From: Candidatus Opimibacter skivensis
Lineage (GTDB): Bacteria > Bacteroidota > Bacteroidia > Chitinophagales > Saprospiraceae
Assembly (NCBI GenBank): GCA_016721905.1
Contig: JADKHH010000001.1
Location: 310,001 to 374,000, forward strand
Reading direction: 5' to 3'
DNA: 64,000 bases
Made by a program: the position numbers and the translations under genes. The notes below the pieces were generated by a model. The model was not told the origin of the DNA. It worked only from the letters and a program-made list of their open reading frames with translations, and did not search any database. Positions within the stretch are counted from its first letter, which is position 1, and the number at the start of each line of letters is the position of its first letter. Positions 36,795 through 44,958 of this stretch are shown one piece after another.

Positions 36795-37487
36795 TTAAAT
36801 TCCTTCCTCATCCTTCAGGATGTCGGGTCTTCTGGTCATGGTCCTTTGAAGAGACTGTTGATATCGCCACTCTTCTATTTTAGCTTCGTGACCGCTGAGT
36901 AGGATATCAGGGACTTTCATGCCCTCCCAGTCTGCCGGACGGGTGTAAACAGGAGGTGCCAGCATATCATCCTGAAAAGAATCTGTCAAAGCAGAGCTTC
37001 CGTCATTAAGGACTCCCGGTATCAACCGCCCAATAGCATCCACCAAAACAGCCGCAGCGAGTTCACCACCACTCAGCACATAGTCACCAATGGATATTTC
37101 CATGGTGACAAACTTCTGCCGAATTCGCTCATCTATACCTTTGTAATGGCCACAGATCAATAACAATCTTGATCGAAGCGACAATTTATTGGCAAGCGAT
37201 TGATTGAGCGTAGTTCCATCCGGCGTCAGGTAAATGATCTCGTCATATGCTCCCTCTGCCTGTAGCTTCCGTATGGCATCAGCTAAAGGTTGGGCCATTA
37301 AGACCATCCCTGCGCCACCACCAAAGGCATTGTCATCAATCTGGTGATAAGTACCAATACCAAAGGTCCGGAGATCAATGACCCGGACCTTCAGTAAATT
37401 CTTATCAGCTGCACGTTGTAAGATCGAATGGGAGAATGGACCTTCCAGGAGTCCCGGGACTACAGCCAGAATGTCAATCTCCAACAT
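36795..37487 (-). CDS. trmD: tRNA (guanine(37)-N1)-methyltransferase TrmD
   Basis: This is a 230-residue protein. IDILAVVPGLLEGPFSHSIL is the start, and DNAFGGGAGMVLMAQPL, LLICGHYKGIDERI and ISIGDYVLSGGELAAAV form the trefoil-knot SAM site with the conserved Asp and Gly residues of TrmD. PPVYTRPADWEGMKVPDILLSGHH-type text near the end is the usual TrmD tail (here GHEAKIEEWR). The enzyme methylates G37 next to the anticodon to prevent frameshifting. It lies in a run with FKBP and M20 genes and is not linked to rplS. Confidence 0.96.
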   Translation of the reverse strand: MLEIDILAVVPGLLEGPFSHSILQRAADKNLLKVRVIDLRTFGIGTYHQIDDNAFGGGAGMVLMAQPLADAIRKLQAEGAYDEIIYLTPDGTTLNQSLANKLSLRSRLLLICGHYKGIDERIRQKFVTMEISIGDYVLSGGELAAAVLVDAIGRLIPGVLNDGSSALTDSFQDDMLAPPVYTRPADWEGMKVPDILLSGHEAKIEEWRYQQSLQRTMTRRPDILKDEEGI

Positions 37488-37506
37488 TACAAATCGATTT
37501 AATGGT

Positions 37507-38172
37507 TTACTCTATGCCTAACAACTCAATCTCAAATATCAACGTAGAGAATGGCTTGATCGTCGGACCTGCTGCCCTATCGCCGTATGCCAGGTCATAT
37601 GGAATATAGACTCTCCATTTGGAACCAACAGGCATCAACTGAAGTATTTCTGTCCATCCTTTGATCACCTGATTAAGCGGAAAGGAAATCGGCTCTCCGC
37701 GATCCACAGAACTATCAAAAGTAGTACCATCGATCAAAGTGCCATGATAATGCACATTGACAGTCTCAGTAGCTTTTGGTTTGCGGCCATCCCCCATCTT
37801 GAGCACTTCATACTGCAGACCATTATCCAGCGTGATGACACCAGGCTTGCTTTTGTTTGCTTTTAGAAAATTTTCACCGGCTACTTTGTTGGATTCATGA
37901 GTCTTCCCTTTTATTCGGGCAGACCCTTCGCGTACGATGATATTGCATTGCTCCGGCGTATACAGGGTGGGTTCACCTTTTACTGCAGATTTAAGACCTG
38001 CATAAATCATTTCTGTATTGAGGTCCCCGAATCCTTCTGAACGAAGGTTGCCACCGATCAGGACACCTAGGCTATAGGCGAGACTGTCATCGACTGACTT
38101 AAACTGTTGTGCTTTCACTGTGTTGTCCATAAATGATAGTAGGAGTAGTAATAAAATGGTTAAATGTTTCAT
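37507..38172 (-). CDS. FKBP-type peptidyl-prolyl isomerase with N-terminal dimerisation domain
   Basis: This is a 221-residue protein. A signal peptide ends at about KAQQF. A helical N-domain (about 22-110, with SLAYSLGVLIGGNL) is followed by an FKBP domain with VNVHYHGTLIDGTTFDSSVD, GWTEILQLMPVGSKWRVYIP and DLAYGDRA. The two-domain layout matches FkpA/Mip-type periplasmic chaperones. It overlaps the upstream M20 peptidase gene by 4 bp and precedes trmD. Confidence 0.9.
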   Translation of the reverse strand: MKHLTILLLLLLSFMDNTVKAQQFKSVDDSLAYSLGVLIGGNLRSEGFGDLNTEMIYAGLKSAVKGEPTLYTPEQCNIIVREGSARIKGKTHESNKVAGENFLKANKSKPGVITLDNGLQYEVLKMGDGRKPKATETVNVHYHGTLIDGTTFDSSVDRGEPISFPLNQVIKGWTEILQLMPVGSKWRVYIPYDLAYGDRAAGPTIKPFSTLIFEIELLGIE

Positions 38173-39542
38173 GATTTTTTCATTTCAGCGTAATACATAA
38201 AATAGTAAGGTATCGTTTCAATTCCCTTGTAGAAATTGAATAAGCCATAGTGTTCATTCGGTGAGTGAATATCATCGGTGTCCAGTCCAAAACCTAACAG
38301 GACTGTCTTGATACCAAGGATGGATTCGAATAAGGCAACAATCGGAATACTGCCACCTGATCTTTGTGGTAAAGGTGCCTTGCCAAAACTCTTCAGCATA
38401 GCTTTTGATGCAGCCTGGTATTCGATCGTATCTGTTGGCGTCACCGCAGGATGACCTCCATGATGTGGCGTCACTTTTACAGTAACGGAGGGAGGGGCGA
38501 TGCTCGTAAAATGGTTTCTGAACATCTCCGTGATCTTATCCGGATCCTGGTTTGGTACCAGACGCATGCTGATCTTGGCAAAGGCCTTAGATGGTAAAAC
38601 CGTCTTAGCGCCTTCTCCGATATAACCACCCCAGATTCCATTCACTTCCATCGTAGGACGGATAGAGGTCCGCTCAAGAGTTGTATAACCCTTCTCACCC
38701 ATCAACGCATTTACATTCAGTTCTTTTTTATAATCAGCTTCATTAAATGGCGCCATATTCATTTGCTTCCGCTCTTCATCAGATACGATCTCGACATCAT
38801 CATAGAAGCCGGGAATGGTGATGTGACGGTCAGCATCATGCAATGACGCAATCATGCTGCACAGCACATTGGCGGGATTTGCGACTGCACCACCAAATAC
38901 ACCTGAATGCAGATCCTTATTGGGCCCGGTCACTTCAACTTCAACATAACTCAGGCCTCTCAACCCAGTGGTGATCGATGGCACATCATTGGCGATGATA
39001 CTTGTATCAGATACGAGGATAACATCAGCACCAAGCCTTTCCTTATGTGACTCCAGGAAATGACCCAGATTGACGGATCCAACTTCCTCCTCTCCTTCAA
39101 ACATCACTTTCACATTACACGCTAGCTGTCCGGCAGAAAGCATCGCTTCGATCGCCTTGACATGCATATAAAGCTGCCCTTTGTCATCGCATGCACCGCG
39201 TGCATATATCTTATCATCCTTGATGACAGGTTCAAACGGAGGGGATGACCACAAATTGAGCGGGTCTGGTGGCTGGACATCATAATGTCCATAAATCAGA
39301 ATGGTCGGCAAAGCTTCTGATACTTTTTTCTCCCCATAGATGATCGGATGTCCTTTGGTCGGGATGATCTCTACACCATCCATTCCGACTCGTTTCAGTT
39401 CGTCGCTGAGCCAGGTAGCTGCTCTGAGCACATCATCTTTGTACTTTGTATCTGCACTGATGGAGGGGATCCTTAAAAAATCCAATAATTCATCCAGAAA
39501 TCGCTGGCGGTTAGCCTGGATATATTGTTGTACTGCTTCCAT
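38169..39542 (-). CDS. M20 family dipeptidase
   Basis: This is a 457-residue protein. The metal ligands are in YGHYDVQPPD (about 85), GACDDKGQLY (about 116), EGEEEVGSVN (about 150), LVSDTSI and the C-terminal DTDDIHSPNEH. The layout with a large dimerisation insert matches the M20 clan CNDP/DapE-like dipeptidases that free amino acids from short peptides. It is the first gene of the operon continuing into the FKBP and trmD genes on the minus strand. Confidence 0.92.
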   Translation of the reverse strand: MEAVQQYIQANRQRFLDELLDFLRIPSISADTKYKDDVLRAATWLSDELKRVGMDGVEIIPTKGHPIIYGEKKVSEALPTILIYGHYDVQPPDPLNLWSSPPFEPVIKDDKIYARGACDDKGQLYMHVKAIEAMLSAGQLACNVKVMFEGEEEVGSVNLGHFLESHKERLGADVILVSDTSIIANDVPSITTGLRGLSYVEVEVTGPNKDLHSGVFGGAVANPANVLCSMIASLHDADRHITIPGFYDDVEIVSDEERKQMNMAPFNEADYKKELNVNALMGEKGYTTLERTSIRPTMEVNGIWGGYIGEGAKTVLPSKAFAKISMRLVPNQDPDKITEMFRNHFTSIAPPSVTVKVTPHHGGHPAVTPTDTIEYQAASKAMLKSFGKAPLPQRSGGSIPIVALFESILGIKTVLLGFGLDTDDIHSPNEHYGLFNFYKGIETIPYYFMYYAEMKKS

Positions 39543-39757
39543 GTAATTCGACTGTTTATGAATATATTATGAGGTTTTTAGCCAGTTGCAAACCGCTTCT
39601 TAACCTGCCTGCAAGGTACACATTCAAAAGAAATCAGAGACCTGCGAACGACAAAAGCCCCGTGAAGGAAGACAAAGAATTGGCCTCCACTGGATCAATT
39701 ACTAACCAGCATCTCAACAAAGGCTTATTTTTACTGAATCTTACCATTATAAACCGA

Positions 39758-41152
39758 ATGGCATCCACCAGGCTTCTTAACAAAGTACCCTTCTTCCTTT
39801 CCTTGTTGACCATGATGTTGCTGTCTGCCACTCAGGGGGTTAGCGCCTATGGAAGGGCCATTTCTGAAGGTGATGGTGCTTGGTTTTGCCCCCCCGACAT
39901 GGATTCGTTTTCCGAAAGCCGTGCTAACAGGATAAGCATTAGTAATATTCTGGCAACTTCTGGCTTGTACAACGAGGATGAATCTGCAGTCTCGACAGAA
40001 TTGCTGCAGCAATGGAAAGAATTGTATACCAAGATCCGCGAGGAGGAAAAGGTGGTACAAAACCTTTTCCGGGATGCAACCAATGCGCAGTTTAAAGCCG
40101 GGACCCAACTCCGTAGCGCCGAATTGAAAAAAGACATGATTGATCCTGTTCTGCTGGCTTCACTTCAAACTGCATTTGACAAGAGCGTTGCTGATCTAAA
40201 AAAGGCCAACCTGCAGCAAAAGGAGATTAAAAAACTTGTTGAAAAAGCAAGAAAAATAAATGCTAAACCCGGAAGCATCACTGAAAAAAAAGTGAGCGGG
40301 ATGCGTACATCCTACAACGATTACCTGGCCAGATATAAACCCGAACAAGCACCTCTTTCGAATCCGGTAGTTTCTTCTCCAGCTCCAGCGCCCCCTCCTG
40401 CTCCACCTGTAGCTCAACCTGAACCTCCAACTCAAACCAAACCAACAGCTCAAGCTGAACCAACAACTCCGGCTAAACCAACATCCCAGACACAGCCTCC
40501 AACAAAGCCAAAAACAAAGACCCAGGCAAAACCAAAAGCCGAAGAGACTAAACCAAAACAGGAAAACATCGAAGTTGAACCACCCCCTTATGATCCGGAG
40601 ATGATCAACAAAAGGCCGGGCCAGTCTAAATCATTTCTTTACCTGGCACAGCCATACCAGTGCATTTTTGAAATTGATACCTTCGATCGGGCAACCAATA
40701 TGAGCCTCAAAGCACTCAAACCAGGGGTTCTTTTTACACATACCGATCCCGACTTAAAACCTTATTTCAGGGGGAAAGATTTAATTACCTGTCTTGGCCG
40801 CGTTTCTAAATCAGGATCGTATGTGCAACTGACTATTGAATTCCAGATAGCCAGCTCCCATTCACAAAGTAATTTTGGTTCACTGGAAGAAGGGAGCCTG
40901 CTCAGGTTCAAACTCATGAATGATGAATACATTTCCTTATTCAATCTGAAGACGAATATGGGACACATTGATCCCTACACCGGATATACTATTTTCTCTG
41001 GTCAATACGCATTAGGCAAACAGGAGATAAATAAACTAAGCACCCTGGAGTTAGACAAGATGCGCGTGATGTGGAGCACAGGCTTTGAGGATTATGATGT
41101 ATCTCATGTAGATTTTCTGATCAATCAGCTTATCTGTTTGATATCGAAGTGA
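39758..41152 (+). CDS. hypothetical exported protein with Pro-rich linker
   Basis: This has about 464 residues from ATG 39758; an earlier in-frame ATG at 39569 would add 63 unrelated residues. A signal peptide (LSLLTMMLLSATQGVSAYG) is followed by a coiled-coil-like helical part (about 60-180), a long linker of Pro/Ala/Lys/Thr (about 205-290), and a C-terminal globular domain with PYQCIFEIDTFDRATNMSL and LIDPYT-type text. No family is recognised. The layout suggests a cell-wall spanning or surface-linked protein. Confidence 0.6.
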   Translation: MASTRLLNKVPFFLSLLTMMLLSATQGVSAYGRAISEGDGAWFCPPDMDSFSESRANRISISNILATSGLYNEDESAVSTELLQQWKELYTKIREEEKVVQNLFRDATNAQFKAGTQLRSAELKKDMIDPVLLASLQTAFDKSVADLKKANLQQKEIKKLVEKARKINAKPGSITEKKVSGMRTSYNDYLARYKPEQAPLSNPVVSSPAPAPPPAPPVAQPEPPTQTKPTAQAEPTTPAKPTSQTQPPTKPKTKTQAKPKAEETKPKQENIEVEPPPYDPEMINKRPGQSKSFLYLAQPYQCIFEIDTFDRATNMSLKALKPGVLFTHTDPDLKPYFRGKDLITCLGRVSKSGSYVQLTIEFQIASSHSQSNFGSLEEGSLLRFKLMNDEYISLFNLKTNMGHIDPYTGYTIFSGQYALGKQEINKLSTLELDKMRVMWSTGFEDYDVSHVDFLINQLICLISK

Positions 41153-41192
41153 TGATTTCCTATTCTTGTCAAATAGTGAACATTAAAATGCC

Positions 41193-41774
41193 ATGCTAGG
41201 ATTAAAATTACCTACTGATCCGAGGTGGGTTAACCTCGCCGAAAAATCCCTGGAAGAAATACTCACCGATCATGCCTACTGCGAACAAAAGGCAGCGACT
41301 TCATGTATTTCGCTAATCCAGGCTTTTCCTGACAAGGAGGACATGGTGACAGAACTGGCTCCCATCGTCACTGAAGAATGGGGTCACTTCAGACTTGTGC
41401 TCCAGGAACTGAAGAAAAGAGGATTACACCTGGGCCGTCAGCGAAAAGACGAATACGTCAATGCCCTGTTGAAGTTTGAACGCAAAGGAGGCTCCAGGGA
41501 CGAGCGGTTGATGGAGCGTCTTTTAGCTTGTGCGCTTATCGAAGCAAGGAGCTGCGAACGTTTCAGATTGTTGTCACTTCATATTTCGGATACTGCCTTG
41601 AGGGAGTTTTACCATGGATTTATGGTCTCTGAGGCAGGGCACTATCGACTCTTTATAGATCTGGCCAACAGGTATGCTGATATAGTCCACGTAAAGAAAA
41701 GGTGGCAGGAGTACCTTGATTATGAAGCTGAAATCATGGCGCTTCTATCCTTGCGAGGTGATAGAATGCATTAA
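41193..41774 (+). CDS. miaE: tRNA 2-methylthio-N6-isopentenyladenosine hydroxylase MiaE
   Basis: This is a 193-residue ferritin-like protein. The di-iron ligands fit the MiaE pattern: EKSLEEILTDHAYCEQKAA, TEEWGHFRLVL (E and ExxH), EARSCERFRLL, and SEAGHYRLF (ExxH). MiaE hydroxylates ms2i6A37 in tRNAs reading UNN codons, using oxygen. That implies an aerobic or microaerobic lifestyle. It is monocistronic, with a convergent lipoprotein gene downstream. Confidence 0.92.
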   Translation: MLGLKLPTDPRWVNLAEKSLEEILTDHAYCEQKAATSCISLIQAFPDKEDMVTELAPIVTEEWGHFRLVLQELKKRGLHLGRQRKDEYVNALLKFERKGGSRDERLMERLLACALIEARSCERFRLLSLHISDTALREFYHGFMVSEAGHYRLFIDLANRYADIVHVKKRWQEYLDYEAEIMALLSLRGDRMH

Positions 41775-41792
41775 GCGCTAATAAGGATGATG

Positions 41793-42302
41793 CTATGGCA
41801 ACTCTTCGTGCCTGACCAACTTTACTTGCAGTGGATTATTTCCATAGGTCTGTGTTCCCAACCATACCATCATCTGTTCGTTGTGCATCACTTTCCATTC
41901 GCTCATAGGAAAGGTGTTGACATCAGGCTTTAACAAGAGAAGTTTGGTATCATGGTTATAAGACCATTTACCTGTATGGGTCTCTTGTTTGAGTTTTCCG
42001 GCTTTGAAAGTCCCATTTGGATCAAGGTCGATCCACTGATCCTTGAAGGGTTGTTCGGCGCCTTTGGGACCGCCATACGCATCTTTGAAATGAAATAACT
42101 GGTGGGTCAGGAATGTATAGTCATGTCCTTCGGTTGCGGCAGCAGAACCGTCAGAAAGTTTTGAGGATTCTTGTGTAGTGCCTTCTGCGTTTGGGCCTGT
42201 AACACTCTGGGCACCATTCTCCTGAACTGACGACGCATCTTGCTTGCATGCAATAGCCCCAAAGAGCAATACAATTGAAAAGTGGATATAAAATGATCTC
42301 AT
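41793..42302 (-). CDS. putative lipoprotein with lipocalin-like C-terminal domain
   Basis: This is a 169-residue protein. A lipoprotein signal (LFGAIACKQDA) with Cys at about 19 is followed by a low-complexity region rich in Ser, Gly and Glu (about 25-55). The C-terminal part (DPNGTFKAGKLKQETHTGKW and KVMHNEQMMVWLG) reads like a small lipocalin-type beta-barrel, as in the 1447-1878 product. No family is certain. It is divergent from tilS and convergent with miaE. Confidence 0.55.
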   Translation of the reverse strand: MRSFYIHFSIVLLFGAIACKQDASSVQENGAQSVTGPNAEGTTQESSKLSDGSAAATEGHDYTFLTHQLFHFKDAYGGPKGAEQPFKDQWIDLDPNGTFKAGKLKQETHTGKWSYNHDTKLLLLKPDVNTFPMSEWKVMHNEQMMVWLGTQTYGNNPLQVKLVRHEELP

Positions 42303-42390
42303 TACCTTTATTTTTAGGGCGTAAATTTATGCAACCTCCTTCAAACTCTCACAGGAAGGAAAATATTCTTGTTTGAACCACTTGTTAATT

Positions 42391-43728
42391 ATGTCTGGCG
42401 AGCCTTCCCATATCGTTTCTGCTTCAGTCAGAAAAATCCTTGCAGGCTGCGGCGTTACGGCTGCTTCAAAGATCCTGGTCGGCGTCAGCGGAGGCGTAGA
42501 TAGCATGGTGCTACTCTATGTGTTGCATCAAAACGGTTACAATGTCACTGCCGCTCATGTCAATTTCAACCTGAGAGGCCATGAATCAGACAATGACGCT
42601 CTTTTCGTAAGTAAATGGTGCCTGGATAAAGGCATCCCATATCTCGAGCTCTCACGGGATACGAAGGCTTATGCAGAAGCGAACAAACTAAACACACAAT
42701 CTGCTGCCAGAATCCTGCGGTATGATTGGTGGGAATACCTCGTGCACTCTTTAGATTTTGAATACGTGGCAACAGGACATCATCTTGATGATACGATTGA
42801 AACCGTGTTTCTCAATCTTTTTCGGGGCACCGGCATAAAAGGACTCAGAGGCATCCCTCCATCGAGAGACTTTTACATCAGGCCTTTATTGGATTGCAGC
42901 AGATCAACGATCGAGTCATATGCAGCCGCATTTGATATTCCATTCAGGACAGATGCGTCGAACCTCACTGACCACTATCAGCGTAATCGGTTACGTCACC
43001 ATCTGATTCCACTCCTCGAGGAATTTTATCCGGGATTTCATTCCAGTATGCAACATACCCTTCATCGCGTCAATGTAGAATGGGATGACTGGGAAACTAC
43101 TTATAATGATTGGATTAGTAGTAACATCAGGTTTTGGCAGGACGGATTTCTGATAGAAGGACATCAGTTGCGGAAAGCCTTCCTACTTCGCTGGTTGGAA
43201 GAGAAAGGTTTTCCGTGGATGCTGGCATCTGATTTTCTCAATTCGCCTGAACAGGAAACAGGACAGATTCTTCGCTATCAGCATAGTTCATTATCAAGGA
43301 CACGAGATGGATATTATTTTGCTGAAACACTACCCGCTGCAGATTTCTTTATCCACAACCCTGGCCAACATTCCATAGGCAATTACATCCTGGCGATTGA
43401 CGAGATCCCCTCATCGGAATTCTTGCAGGACATGGATCCATGGACTGCCTACATGAATAGTGAAGTGGTAAGCTGGCCTCTACACATCAGGAGCATTCAA
43501 CCCGGAGATCATTTCCAACCCTTCGGCATGAAAGGTAAATCGAAAAAAATACAAGATCTGTTAGTAGACCTCAAACTGGAAAGGTTTGAAAAGGAAAGAC
43601 AATTAATCCTAGCCAATCATGAGCATATCCTCTGGGTCGTTGGATTACGCCTTGATGAACGCGCGAAGGTTGACCCAGGCACTAAACAGATCTATAAGGT
43701 GAAGATAACGTCGGTTGAAAAGGACTAG
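42391..43728 (+). CDS. tilS: tRNA(Ile)-lysidine synthase TilS
   Basis: From the ATG at 42391 the protein has 445 residues; a TTG six codons upstream is unlikely. The PP-loop VGVSGGVDSMVLL (about 30-42), HVNFNLRGHESDND and ATGHHLDDTIETVFLN match the TilS core, and IPFRTDASNLTDHYQRNRLR is the tRNA-site motif. The C-terminal TilS domain, including DHFQPFGMKGKSKKIQDLL, is present. It attaches lysine to C34 of tRNA-Ile(CAU) and is essential. Its stop overlaps the end of the convergent HD/Pycsar-type gene by 4 bp. Confidence 0.95.
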   Translation: MSGEPSHIVSASVRKILAGCGVTAASKILVGVSGGVDSMVLLYVLHQNGYNVTAAHVNFNLRGHESDNDALFVSKWCLDKGIPYLELSRDTKAYAEANKLNTQSAARILRYDWWEYLVHSLDFEYVATGHHLDDTIETVFLNLFRGTGIKGLRGIPPSRDFYIRPLLDCSRSTIESYAAAFDIPFRTDASNLTDHYQRNRLRHHLIPLLEEFYPGFHSSMQHTLHRVNVEWDDWETTYNDWISSNIRFWQDGFLIEGHQLRKAFLLRWLEEKGFPWMLASDFLNSPEQETGQILRYQHSSLSRTRDGYYFAETLPAADFFIHNPGQHSIGNYILAIDEIPSSEFLQDMDPWTAYMNSEVVSWPLHIRSIQPGDHFQPFGMKGKSKKIQDLLVDLKLERFEKERQLILANHEHILWVVGLRLDERAKVDPGTKQIYKVKITSVEKD

Positions 43729-44917
43729 AAGAAACTAAATACAACAACGAAGGCAATCACCGTCACAATGATCCCGTACATAAAGATGGTATAACACTTA
43801 CGCAGGTGGGCATACTTAAATCCAAGGGTTCTGCCCAGGAAGAAAAGGTCCCGCATAATCGTGGTATCGAGTATCGTGTCATCAGCTACTGTCGCATTCA
43901 TCCCTGTTCATATTCTTCAAAGCTCATTCTGTAATAATTTCCGAAGAAGAAGAGATTCGACTTCTTCGCCAGAATACTTTCCATGGAACTATATCCTTTC
44001 ATCGGAATAGGCCGTGTAGCCAGCGTTGCAAATATCATGGACACGACACAAACACTCAACAGTAGAATGGTTGGAAATAACAATACCCTGTTAGCCGCAA
44101 TCTCCTTTCCTAAAAGTGGGAGTGCAAAGGTGATGATCAAGGCATTGACAGACAACATGATGTTGGCCTTGTTGTCCGCGATGGCACTGAGATCGATATG
44201 GTTACGCAAGGCGGTCTTAAACATTGTCTGGGCCGATTTACTTGTCCCGATCGTATTGGGCTCTGCAGTATCAGATGCCCCAAGGCGTTTCTCCTCCAAC
44301 TTTGCATCAATCAGCACCAGCTCTTCACCCAGTAATCTTTTATTGTCAATTTTTGACTGGCCATAACGTTCTTTTGCCACATCCGAATAATACTCATGCT
44401 CATCAAGAAACCGCAGGTTGGCCAATGCCCAATCACGTTTTGTAAGCACTGCATTTTGCAAGCCATTAAGTTCTTTTCGAAGGCTGTTGGTGTAAATGTG
44501 AAAATGAGGTCTTCCCAGAGAGCTGGTATCGGCATCTTTCAGCAATGCCTCCAATTGGGTTTTTGGTTTTACATCTACCCGTGTGGCATTGATCAACCCT
44601 TCGATAATATGAATTCTCTCTTTAGGGTAGTCGATAGACTGGAGATACGCCCTGGCGATCATGATACCGTGGTCCTCATGCCCCGTGTAGGCAACTGAAA
44701 ATCCTACATCGTGAAACAATGAAGCAAGATTTAACAATTCAAGATCCTCACTTTTTACACCGGCTTGCCTGGCCAGTAATATCGCTTCATCTCTTACCTG
44801 GCAGGTGTGGACCCAATTATGGTAGGTGTAGACATTCGAGGGAATTTTCTCCTCAAAAAGGTGCCGAACATAATCTTCAGCTGCTGTTATGATATCGGTT
44901 TGCTCCACGGACGGCAT
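43725..44917 (-). CDS. HD-domain protein fused to a Pycsar-effector-like (DUF5706) membrane domain, frameshifted
   Basis: From the ATG at 44917 (an upstream TTG at 44944 is less likely), an HD phosphohydrolase domain comes first: YHNWVH with ligand His, LASLFHDVGF (HD pair, about 69-70) and LLKDADTSSLG. A DUF5706/PycTM-type membrane domain follows, with NHIDLSAIADNKANIML, RPIPMKGYSS and FFFGNYYRMSFEEYEQG. The frame then stops at 43898, but the expected last helix (MRDLFFLGRTLGFKY to VIAFVVVFSFF) follows directly in the next frame to 43725. One missing G at about 43902-43904 joins them. No pyrimidine cyclase gene is nearby. The HD domain may be enzymatic or regulatory. Confidence 0.8.
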
Positions 44918-44958
44918 GTTCCCAAAAGTATACCGTTTTTTCAAGTTTAACCTACTTT

